NCBI GenBank assembly: GCA_946414315.1
Contig: CAMKNZ010000019.1
Span: 1-36,626, forward strand
Reading direction: 5' to 3'
DNA: 36,626 bases
Origin: an uncultured Clostridia bacterium
GTDB taxonomy: Bacteria > Bacillota > Clostridia > Christensenellales > Aristaeellaceae
Below the pieces are notes generated by a model. It searched no databases and was not told where the DNA came from. It saw nothing but the letters and a program-made list of their open reading frames with translations. Both the position numbers and the translations under genes were made by a program. Positions 1 to 6,541 of this stretch are shown here, piece by piece (the first letter of the stretch is position 1; each line of letters begins with the position of its first letter).

Positions 1-220
1 TTGCGACAGGCTTCTTGGCCGCTGCAGACGTCTTCTTCGCAGCAGTCGCAGTCGTTTTCTTCGCGGCTGTCGCAGTCGTTTTCTTCGCAGACGCAGTCGT
101 CTTCTTTGCTGCCGTTGCGGCTTTCTTTACGGGAGCAGCTGTTTTGGCGGCTGTAGTGGCCTTTTTTGCGGTTGCCGCAGTCTTTTTCGCCGCGGAAGTT
201 GTCTTTTTCGCTGTAGGCAT
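1..220 (-). CDS. Histone H1-like Lys/Ala/Thr-rich protein (N-terminal part, runs off the window)
   Basis: Seventy-three codons are visible from an ATG at 218-220, preceded by an AGGAGGGAC ribosome site six to seven bases upstream; the gene continues past the left edge. The visible protein is almost only Lys, Ala and Thr, with a few Ser, Pro and Val and no acidic or aromatic residue. It is built of short units of the type KKTTATAA, three of them nearly identical at DNA level (about 24 bases per unit). Such composition is typical of bacterial histone-H1-like nucleoid proteins and of the basic tails of some HU or ribosomal proteins, so binding of DNA or RNA is inferred. A globular domain such as HU could follow outside the window. 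The opposite strand is also open here but reads as low-complexity Ala/Phe/Val and is rejected. Confidence 0.8.
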   Translation of the reverse strand, partial: MPTAKKTTSAAKKTAATAKKATTAAKTAAPVKKAATAAKKTTASAKKTTATAAKKTTATAAKKTSAAAKKPVA

Positions 221-264
221 GGAAAAGTCCCTCCTGTATATGTTTGTGGAATTCTGTTATTTGG

Positions 265-293
265 ATTTTACCTCAAACTATGCTTCTCTTCAA
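265..293 (-). promoter_or_regulatory. Sigma-70 promoter for the H1-like gene
   Basis: On the minus strand, TTGAAG (288-293) and TAAAAT (265-270) are separated by 17 bases. The predicted start lies about 40 bases before the ATG at 220, leaving a short leader that contains the strong ribosome site. Confidence 0.6.
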
Positions 294-329
294 GTATTAC
301 CGGTTTTTTGTCTTTTTCCTTCCCTCGCC

Positions 330-358
330 TTGTCTTTCATCGCCGCCTGCTCTATAAT
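330..358 (+). promoter_or_regulatory. Sigma-70 promoter for the small helical protein
   Basis: TTGTCT (330-335) and a perfect TATAAT (353-358) are separated by 17 bases. The predicted start is near 365, giving a leader of about 60 bases. It is back to back with the promoter of the H1-like gene; the two -35 boxes are only 36 bases apart. Confidence 0.7.
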
Positions 359-424
359 GTCCATAGCATAAAAAAACCGTTCTCCCTGACAGGGCGGACG
401 GATCAGACAGCAAGGAGGATAATT

Positions 425-670
425 ATGGATATCCAGAAAATCATCTCTGATCTCGTTGGTAAACTTACCGGAAACAAGGATCTGATCGCCAAGTTCACCT
501 CGGATCCTCTTGGACTGATCAAAGAGCTGCTCGGCATTGATCTCGATCCCTCCCAGCTTGGCGATGTCGTCAAGGGTGTGACCGGACAGCTGGGCGATAT
601 CACCGGCGACGCAGCAAAAGAAGCAGGCGGTATCCTTAATAAAATTCTCGGTATCTTTAAGAAAAACTGA
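425..670 (+). CDS. Small helical protein of unknown function (81 aa)
   Basis: The start is the ATG at 425, because AAGGAGG (412-418) lies six bases upstream; the frame is open further upstream but without a ribosome site. The protein has no signal peptide and no membrane segment. It is predicted mostly helical, with an amphipathic N-terminal helix (MDIQKIISDLVGKL), a central FTSDPLGLIKELLGIDL section, a Gly/Asp-rich linker, and a hydrophobic helix ending in a KKN tail. The FxSDPxxLxKELLG pattern is loosely reminiscent of small Nif11-like or peptide-leader sequences, but no Gly-Gly processing site with a Cys-rich core follows and no peptide-modifying enzymes are nearby, so I do not call it a leader peptide. 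It is monocistronic, with a near-consensus promoter and a strong terminator, which suggests high expression. Function unknown. Confidence 0.8.
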   Translation: MDIQKIISDLVGKLTGNKDLIAKFTSDPLGLIKELLGIDLDPSQLGDVVKGVTGQLGDITGDAAKEAGGILNKILGIFKKN

Positions 671-686
671 TTCTTTACTGCATTTC

Positions 687-716
687 AAAAGGCACAGCCA
701 TCAGGCTGTGCCTTTT
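687..716. terminator. Shared bidirectional intrinsic terminator
   Basis: A perfect 13-base stem, AAAAGGCACAGCC / GGCTGTGCCTTTT, closes a four-base loop (700-703). On the plus strand it is followed by a T-rich tract (TTTTGTTGCTTTTATTTT) and ends the small gene. On the minus strand it lies seven bases after the glgP stop and is followed by TTTTG, so it can end both convergent transcripts. Confidence 0.85.
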
Positions 717-723
717 GTTGCTT

Positions 724-3234
724 TTATTTTCCGGACTTCATCCGGACTGCTTTGGCAGCAGGTTCCGTCTTCTTCGCGGCTGTCCTGCTCACTGGTTCCA
801 TATGCCAGATGGTGTCGTTATATTCCCGGATTGTGCGGTCGGACGAGAAGATACCGGACATTGCCGTATTGGTCACGGCCATCTTCAGCCACTTGTCGCG
901 GTCAGCATAGTCGCTGTTGAGTCTGCGCTGCGCCATACTGTAGGATCCGAAGTCCTTCAGGACGAAATAGCTGTCTCCCATGGATCCCCAGCTGCCCAGC
1001 AGCAGGCTGTGATAAAGATCCTGAAGCGCCGCGGGATTCCCGGGCATCAGCGTTCCGTCGATCATCTGGGTCATGGCCAGGCGGATCTCCTGGTTCGTTT
1101 CGAAGATGTTCATCGGATTGTAGTTGTTCTCGCGGTACATATCGCGCACCGTATCAGACCGCATGCCGAAGATATAGATGTTATCCATTCCGACCTGCTC
1201 GCTGATTTCAACATTTGCGCCGTCCATTGTACCGATGGTGACCGCACCGTTCATCATGAACTTCATGTTGCCTGTACCGCTGGCTTCCTTACTGGCTGTG
1301 GACAGCTGTTCGGAAACTTCAGCGGCGGGAATAAGTACTTCAGCACTGCTGACATCGTAGTTCTCAAGGAATACAACCTGAAGCATTTTCCGGGCCCGCG
1401 GATGCTTTTCGATCAGTTCGCTCAGTGCACAGATCATACGGATAATCTGCTTCGCCCGGTAATAACCGGGACTGGCTTTCGCGCCGAAGATGAATACCCT
1501 TGGCTCCATGGTAAAGCTTTCATCGTTGACAATGCGGTTATACAGCACCAGGATATGGAGCGCGTTCAGCATCTGCCGTTTGTACTCATGCAGCCGCTTG
1601 GCCTGAACATCAAACATGAAGGACGGATCCACAACCGCTCCCTGCCTTTGTTTAAGCAGGTCGGCAAGGCGTTCCTTGTTATGCTGCTTGATTTTCGCAA
1701 ATTCAGTCCGGAAAGCGGCGTCATCGGCCAAAGGACGCAGTTCGCTCAGCCGTTCCGGCTCTTTGATCCATCCGGTGCCGATGGACTGGCAGATCAGGTC
1801 TGTCAGTTCCGGATTGCAGCTCATCAGCCAGCGGCGGTGTGTGATACCGTTGGTGATCGCGGAGAATTTCTCCGGCATAACCAGGTTGTAATCATGGAAT
1901 GTTTCCGCTTTCAGAATCTCGCCGTGCAGCTGGCTTACACCGTTCACGGAATAACTCATCGCCACGCACATATTGGCCATATGTACGTTGTCATAGCTGA
2001 TAATTGCCATATGAGCGATCCGGTCCCAGTCTCCCGGGAAGAAATTCCAGAGCCGCTCGCACAGCCTGCGGTTCATTTCACAGATGATCTGGTAGCAGCG
2101 GGGAAGCAGTTGCTGCACCATGTTCACCGGCCACTTTTCAAGGGCTTCGGACATGATGGTGTGGTTTGTGTAGGCGATCGTCTTCTGCACAATCGCGGAT
2201 GCTTCATCCCAGCCGAGTCCTTCTTCGTCGATAAGCAGGCGCATCAGCTCGGGAATTGCCATACCGGGATGGGTATCGTTGATATGGATGACGACCTTTT
2301 CCGGCAGCTTGCTCATATCGTTGCCGAAGCGTTTTTTGAAATCCTTCAGAATATACTGGAGGGATGCGCTTGTAAAGAAGTAATGCTGTTTCAGCCGCAG
2401 CATTTTGCCTTCATAGTGACGGTCTTCGGGATAGAGCACCTTGCTGATCGCTTCAGCCAGTTCGATCTCTTCGGATGCCTGGACAAAACGGCCTTCGCCG
2501 AAACGGCCCAGGTCAAGTTTCTTCGGGCTCCGCGCAGACCACATCCGCAGGGGGTTCACAATCGTGGCATCATAACCGACCACGGGCATGTCATATGGAA
2601 CAGCTTCTACGGTATAATAATCCCGGGTCACGAACTTCTGCTGTCCGTTGATCTCAATCTCATCCACATGGCCGCCGAAATGCACCTCACAGGTATCTTC
2701 CATGACGGCGGTTTCCCAGATGTTCCCGTTATCCAGCCAGCTGTCAGGCATTTCAACCTGCTGACCGTCAACGATCTTCTGGCGGAACAGGCCATACTCG
2801 TAGCGGATTGTACATCCCATGGCAGGCAGATCGAGACAGCTCAGGCTGTCCAGGAAACAAGCCGCGAGACGACCCAGTCCGCCGTTACCGAGGCCGGGTT
2901 CCGGTTCTTCCTTGAGAACATCTTTGATATCAATACCCAGTTCTTTCAGGGCTTCCGTATATTCCTTCGTGGACAGCAGGTTCAGCATGTTGCAGTACAT
3001 ACTGCGGCCCATCAGGAACTCAATGCTCAGATAGTACAGGCTTTTACCCTTCTGTTTCTTCCATGCTTCGCGGCTGGTCATCAGCTTCTGCATAATCTGA
3101 TCGCGAACCGTGGAAGCTACAGCGCGGTAGATCTGCTGGGGCGAAGCTTCGTCGATCGTCAGGCCGTTATACCGCTGAATCTTTCCGATGATCGTATTTT
3201 TTATGGATTCTTTGTCAAACTTGGTGGCAGGCAT
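724..3234 (-). CDS. glgP: Glycogen/alpha-glucan phosphorylase
   Basis: This GT35 enzyme of 836 residues phosphorolyses alpha-1,4 glucan chains to glucose 1-phosphate in the cytoplasm. The pyridoxal-phosphate motif EASGTGNMKFMMNG is present, with the cofactor lysine at about residue 658. Other family blocks are GNGGLGRLAACFLDS, INDTHPGMAIPELMR and VFIFGAKASPGYYRAK. The start is the ATG at 3232-3234, because AGGAGG (3241-3246 on the minus strand) lies six bases upstream; an in-frame start 11 codons earlier has no ribosome site. Length matches the family. The C-terminal tail is Lys/Ala-rich (TAAKKTEPAAKAVRMKSGK). The gene has its own promoter and a terminator on each side, so it is probably expressed independently of the ribF operon upstream and of glgB, which lies 11 kb away. 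Confidence 0.97.
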   Translation of the reverse strand: MPATKFDKESIKNTIIGKIQRYNGLTIDEASPQQIYRAVASTVRDQIMQKLMTSREAWKKQKGKSLYYLSIEFLMGRSMYCNMLNLLSTKEYTEALKELGIDIKDVLKEEPEPGLGNGGLGRLAACFLDSLSCLDLPAMGCTIRYEYGLFRQKIVDGQQVEMPDSWLDNGNIWETAVMEDTCEVHFGGHVDEIEINGQQKFVTRDYYTVEAVPYDMPVVGYDATIVNPLRMWSARSPKKLDLGRFGEGRFVQASEEIELAEAISKVLYPEDRHYEGKMLRLKQHYFFTSASLQYILKDFKKRFGNDMSKLPEKVVIHINDTHPGMAIPELMRLLIDEEGLGWDEASAIVQKTIAYTNHTIMSEALEKWPVNMVQQLLPRCYQIICEMNRRLCERLWNFFPGDWDRIAHMAIISYDNVHMANMCVAMSYSVNGVSQLHGEILKAETFHDYNLVMPEKFSAITNGITHRRWLMSCNPELTDLICQSIGTGWIKEPERLSELRPLADDAAFRTEFAKIKQHNKERLADLLKQRQGAVVDPSFMFDVQAKRLHEYKRQMLNALHILVLYNRIVNDESFTMEPRVFIFGAKASPGYYRAKQIIRMICALSELIEKHPRARKMLQVVFLENYDVSSAEVLIPAAEVSEQLSTASKEASGTGNMKFMMNGAVTIGTMDGANVEISEQVGMDNIYIFGMRSDTVRDMYRENNYNPMNIFETNQEIRLAMTQMIDGTLMPGNPAALQDLYHSLLLGSWGSMGDSYFVLKDFGSYSMAQRRLNSDYADRDKWLKMAVTNTAMSGIFSSDRTIREYNDTIWHMEPVSRTAAKKTEPAAKAVRMKSGK

Positions 3235-3319
3235 GTTTTTCCTCCTGTTTCGTTTCAGGTGAATCACTGCGATATTTGCAGCGGGCTCCAGGAAACCTGT
3301 ATCCCTTGCAATCCAATAT

Positions 3320-3348
3320 ATTGTACCATTTTCTTCCTTTGTCTACAA
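3320..3348 (-). promoter_or_regulatory. Sigma-70 promoter for glgP
   Basis: Minus-strand TTGTAG (3343-3348) and TACAAT (3320-3325) are separated by 17 bases. They lie between the ribF stop and the glgP start, leaving a leader of about 80 bases. Confidence 0.65.
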
Positions 3349-3359
3349 GGCAACAGAAA

Positions 3360-3374
3360 GGTCGATTTTCGACC
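3360..3374 (-). terminator. Weak terminator after ribF
   Basis: Three bases after the ribF stop the minus strand reads GGTCGA-AAA-TCGACC followed by TTTCTGTT. The stem is six base pairs and the T tract is interrupted, so it is probably a leaky end of the rimP-to-ribF operon. Confidence 0.5.
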
Positions 3375-3376
3375 AT

Positions 3377-4294
3377 CTATGCCATGTTGAACAGTTTCAT
3401 GGCTTCAACCCGATCCATTTCGATTTGTTCCCTGAGCGCTTCCGGGGAATCAAACCGCTTTTCTTCCCGCAGCATCGTGAGCAGGGTCAGCCGTACTTTC
3501 TTTCCGTACAATGCAGGACCATCCTGCAGCGCATGGGCTTCCACCGTCACATGACCGCTAGGCATCGTCGGCTGATTCCCGATGTTTGCGACTGCCGGTA
3601 AGGTTTTTTCACCGGTATCCAGCAGGCAGGTATAAACTCCGTATTTCGGCAGGGATTTTCGTTTCCAGGGCTCTATATTCGCTGTAGGGAATCCGAGATT
3701 TCGACCCTGATGCTTGCCCTGTACCACCGTACCGGTGATCGAATAATCATGGCCGAGCAGGTCCCGTGCCTCCCCGATCCTGCCTTCCTTCAGCATTTCC
3801 CTGACCAGACTGCTGGAGATTGCCGTTCCGTCCTCCAGCGTTTCCGGCGGTACAATCAGCACCCTGTATCCGTGCGTTTCTCCGTCTGCTTTCAGGAGTT
3901 CCGCGTCTCCTCTTCCCTTTCTCCCGAAAGTATAGTTCCATCCTGCGACCACCGCCCGGACTTTGGTCGCTGTCCGAAGCCTTTCCAGAAAAGCTTCCGG
4001 TTCCATGTCGGCGGTATTCCGGTCAAAACGCATCAGTTCCATCTCGTCAACACCAAGCAGATTCATCTGAATTGCTTTTTCCGGAATCGTCGAAAGCAGT
4101 TCCGGCGGATTGTCCGGCCGTAAAACCTCCAGCGGATGACGGTTGAATGTGCATACCCGCAGCGGGATTTCCATTTCTTCTGCAAGCTTTTTGGCGCTGC
4201 GGATCAGGCTGCTGTGACCTCTGTGGACGCCGTCAAACGTCCCCAGGGCGATTACCCGCTCACCTGCGGTATGCGTATCCTGGATCACGCGCAT
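3377..4294 (-). CDS. ribF: Bifunctional riboflavin kinase / FAD synthetase
   Basis: This 305-residue enzyme makes FMN from riboflavin and ATP, then FAD. The N-terminal adenylyltransferase half carries the nucleotide-binding motif GTFDGVHRGH (residues 18-27). The C-terminal riboflavin kinase half carries GTVVQGKHQGRNLGFPTANI at about residues 188-207. Length is typical. The ATG follows the truB stop with one base between, and GGAGG lies within the end of truB, so translation is probably coupled. It is the last gene of the operon. RibF beside truB is a standard arrangement in Bacillota. No FMN riboswitch is visible nearby, as expected for ribF inside this operon. Confidence 0.97.
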   Translation of the reverse strand: MRVIQDTHTAGERVIALGTFDGVHRGHSSLIRSAKKLAEEMEIPLRVCTFNRHPLEVLRPDNPPELLSTIPEKAIQMNLLGVDEMELMRFDRNTADMEPEAFLERLRTATKVRAVVAGWNYTFGRKGRGDAELLKADGETHGYRVLIVPPETLEDGTAISSSLVREMLKEGRIGEARDLLGHDYSITGTVVQGKHQGRNLGFPTANIEPWKRKSLPKYGVYTCLLDTGEKTLPAVANIGNQPTMPSGHVTVEAHALQDGPALYGKKVRLTLLTMLREEKRFDSPEALREQIEMDRVEAMKLFNMA

Positions 4295-4295
4295 T

Positions 4296-5204
4296 TCATT
4301 TCATCTCCTCCGGTCCATCTTCCGGCGCAATCTGCGCCTTCCAGACCAGTTCCTGCTCCTTCCGGACCGCAATGCCCCAGAAGTCATTTTTCAGGTATAT
4401 CCTGACAGGCTCTCCTTCGGCCATTGTTTCCGTTCCGGGAACCAGCGGCATCTTTGCTCCGTTGATAACAAGCCTGGCCAGTTTTTCGGGAATATCCGTC
4501 CGCGGAAGATGCTTCAGGGCATAATCGGGTGGAAGAAGGTATTCGGCAAGTCTTCCTTCTTCAGCAAGCGCTTTCGCTTCTTCAGGCGAAATCGCATTAT
4601 CGATGGAAAACACTCCGCTCCTGGTACGAATCAGGCTTCTCATGTGTGCCGGGCATCCGCAGCGTTTGCCCAGATCATCACAAAGGGTCCGGATATAGGT
4701 TCCCCTTCCGCAGCGGACGCGGATCTCAAATCCGTGGTTTTCCGTTTCCCGAATCAGGTCAATTGATTCGATCCTGACCACGCGCTGAGGGACTTCTACC
4801 GTTTCTCCCCTTCTTGCCCGCAGATACAGTGGTCTTCCGCCGACCTTGATTGCACTGTACATGCTTGGCGTCTGAGTAACCTCTCCGGTCAGGCTTTCGG
4901 CAGCGTGCAGAAAAGTTTCCCGGTCCGGATAGTTCTCTCCCCGCTCAATTACGGTTCCGGTGGCGTCCTGCGTGTCCGTAGCTGAACCGAAAGCACAGAC
5001 GGCCACATATTCTTTTTCCTTATCAGCCAGATAATCAAAAAGCCGCGTGGCTTTTCCTGTCATCACGGGCAGTACGCCTGCGGCCTCCGGATCAAGTGTG
5101 CCTGCATGGCCGATCCGTTTCACGCCGGTCAACCTGCGCAGCACCGCCACAATGGCGGCGCTGCTCATACCGGTCGGTTTTGCTATGTTGAAATATCCGT
5201 TCAT
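4296..5204 (-). CDS. truB: tRNA pseudouridine-55 synthase
   Basis: TruB converts U55 in the T-loop of tRNAs to pseudouridine. The protein has 302 residues, usual for Bacillota. The opening FNIAKPTGMSS and the catalytic block GHAGTLDPEAAGVLPV (catalytic Asp near residue 38) are intact, followed by the KEYVA strand and the SGTYIRTL-like RCGRGTYIRTLCDDLG block. The C-terminal region after about residue 225 would be the PUA-like part. The ATG begins three bases after the nrnA stop; the ribosome site is weak (GGAT), which suggests translational coupling. Confidence 0.97.
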   Translation of the reverse strand: MNGYFNIAKPTGMSSAAIVAVLRRLTGVKRIGHAGTLDPEAAGVLPVMTGKATRLFDYLADKEKEYVAVCAFGSATDTQDATGTVIERGENYPDRETFLHAAESLTGEVTQTPSMYSAIKVGGRPLYLRARRGETVEVPQRVVRIESIDLIRETENHGFEIRVRCGRGTYIRTLCDDLGKRCGCPAHMRSLIRTRSGVFSIDNAISPEEAKALAEEGRLAEYLLPPDYALKHLPRTDIPEKLARLVINGAKMPLVPGTETMAEGEPVRIYLKNDFWGIAVRKEQELVWKAQIAPEDGPEEMK

Positions 5205-5207
5205 CTT

Positions 5208-6185
5208 TTATCCATTCAGTTTGCAGATCATGGCATCGAGTACCTGCCGGACGGTCTCTTCCAGTGATCCGTGCATTGTGATTCCGGCAGCCTGGGGATG
5301 TCCTCCGCCGCCGAAAGACTGGGCGATATCGTTCACGCTGTCGGGTTCTTTTGCACGCAGTGAGAATTTGATCGTTCCCTCACTGTCTTCACGGGCAAGC
5401 AGAGCCATCCGCGTGCCGACGGTATCAAGCCCGAAATTCACAAGCGTATCCGCATGTTCGGCCAGGGCGCCGCAGACCCGGAAATCTTCACGGGACAGCT
5501 TCATGACCGCAATCTTCCCGTTTTCAAAGTACTGCAGTCCGTTCAGCGCCTTGCCGAGAAGCAGCACCTGCGGCATCGCCCGTTCGCGGAACAGAATCCG
5601 GTTCAGCTTCGCGATCGGCAGCTGCTGCGCCATCAGTTCGCTCATCAGGTTGAAACAGTCAGCATTTGTCGCTGCAAAGGCAAAGTTTCCCGTGTCTGTA
5701 CTGACCCCTGTATATAGGCAGACGGCCAGGTCCTGATCCAGTTTTACGTCCAGTTTTTTAAGCATTTCACGGATCAGCAGGCACGCTGCCGGCGCTTCCC
5801 CGTCCACCCAGTTTGCTTCCATAAAGAGCGGGTTCGTCGGATGGTGATCGATCTGGGCGGTATGAGCACTCTTTTCAATCAGACCGGCGCAGCATCCAAG
5901 GCGTTTGGGATCGCTGACGTCAACTGAGAGCATCAGATCAAAGGGGCCTTCGTTTTCCCCGGGTACGCGCATTTCACGAATGCCCGGCAGGAAAGACAGC
6001 TGGTCCGGAACTTTGCCGTCACAGAAAATGTTCACGTCCTTGCCGAGCCGGGTCAGCGCAAGCCGCATGGCTGTGGCGCAGCCCAGGGTATCCCCGTCAG
6101 GATTGACATGGCTGCACACAGCAATCGTCTTTGCATCCCGGATCAGGCCGGTAACCGTATCACAGTTCCTGTTCATCGCTTCCAT
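5208..6185 (-). CDS. nrnA: DHH-family oligoribonuclease / pAp phosphatase (NrnA-like)
   Basis: NrnA-type enzymes degrade very short RNAs and dephosphorylate 3'-phosphoadenosine 5'-phosphate. The 325-residue protein shows the DHH-domain metal motifs SHVNPDGDTLG and DHHPTNP, and the C-terminal DHHA1 motif FGGGGHPQAAG. I chose the ATG at 6185 because GGAGG lies nine bases upstream inside rbfA; a second ATG three codons later (6176) is possible. The start overlaps the end of rbfA by 26 bases, which implies coupled translation. A DHH gene between rbfA and truB is a conserved Bacillota arrangement. Confidence 0.95.
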   Translation of the reverse strand: MEAMNRNCDTVTGLIRDAKTIAVCSHVNPDGDTLGCATAMRLALTRLGKDVNIFCDGKVPDQLSFLPGIREMRVPGENEGPFDLMLSVDVSDPKRLGCCAGLIEKSAHTAQIDHHPTNPLFMEANWVDGEAPAACLLIREMLKKLDVKLDQDLAVCLYTGVSTDTGNFAFAATNADCFNLMSELMAQQLPIAKLNRILFRERAMPQVLLLGKALNGLQYFENGKIAVMKLSREDFRVCGALAEHADTLVNFGLDTVGTRMALLAREDSEGTIKFSLRAKEPDSVNDIAQSFGGGGHPQAAGITMHGSLEETVRQVLDAMICKLNG

Positions 6186-6540
6186 CTGACGCTGCCTCCG
6201 TTTTGACTGTGTCCGCAAGGACTTTGGCAATATGGACGCCGTATTCGATGTTTTTGTCGCTGACAAAGATCAGTTCCGGCGTGTACCGGATGATCATCCG
6301 TTTGCCGAGGGAACGGCGGATGTACCCTTTTGCATTCTTCAGGGCATCCATCAGGTCGTCCCGTCGGTCATCTTCCAGCACACTGATAAAGATCTTTGCA
6401 TAGCGCAGGTCTCCGGTCACTTCCGCCCGGGTCACGGAATAGGTACCGCTCACGCGGGGATCGTGCAGTTCCTCGCGGATGATTGCGTCCACTTCCCGTC
6501 GGACTTCTTCAGAAATCCTGTCGATTCTCTGATAGCTCAT
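6160..6540 (-). CDS. rbfA: Ribosome-binding factor A
   Basis: RbfA is a single KH-type protein that helps mature the 5' end of 16S rRNA in the 30S subunit. The protein of 126 residues shows the family pattern RIDRISEEVRREVDAII, ELHDPRVSG and ISVLEDD, followed by KNAKGYIRRSLGKRM and PELIFVSD. The start is the ATG at 6540, one base after the infB stop; the frame is open upstream only through a TTG within infB, which would give an untypical N-terminus. GGAGGAG lies about 12 bases upstream inside the end of infB, slightly far, so coupling to infB is likely. Confidence 0.95.
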   Translation of the reverse strand: MSYQRIDRISEEVRREVDAIIREELHDPRVSGTYSVTRAEVTGDLRYAKIFISVLEDDRRDDLMDALKNAKGYIRRSLGKRMIIRYTPELIFVSDKNIEYGVHIAKVLADTVKTEAASDGSDEQEL

Positions 6541-6541
6541 A

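Noticed and set aside
715-3390. 891-codon open frame on the plus strand opposite glgP
   Set aside because: It is antisense to an intact phosphorylase with all family motifs, is His/Phe/Gln-rich with no known domain, and is explained by codon bias in a GC-rich gene.
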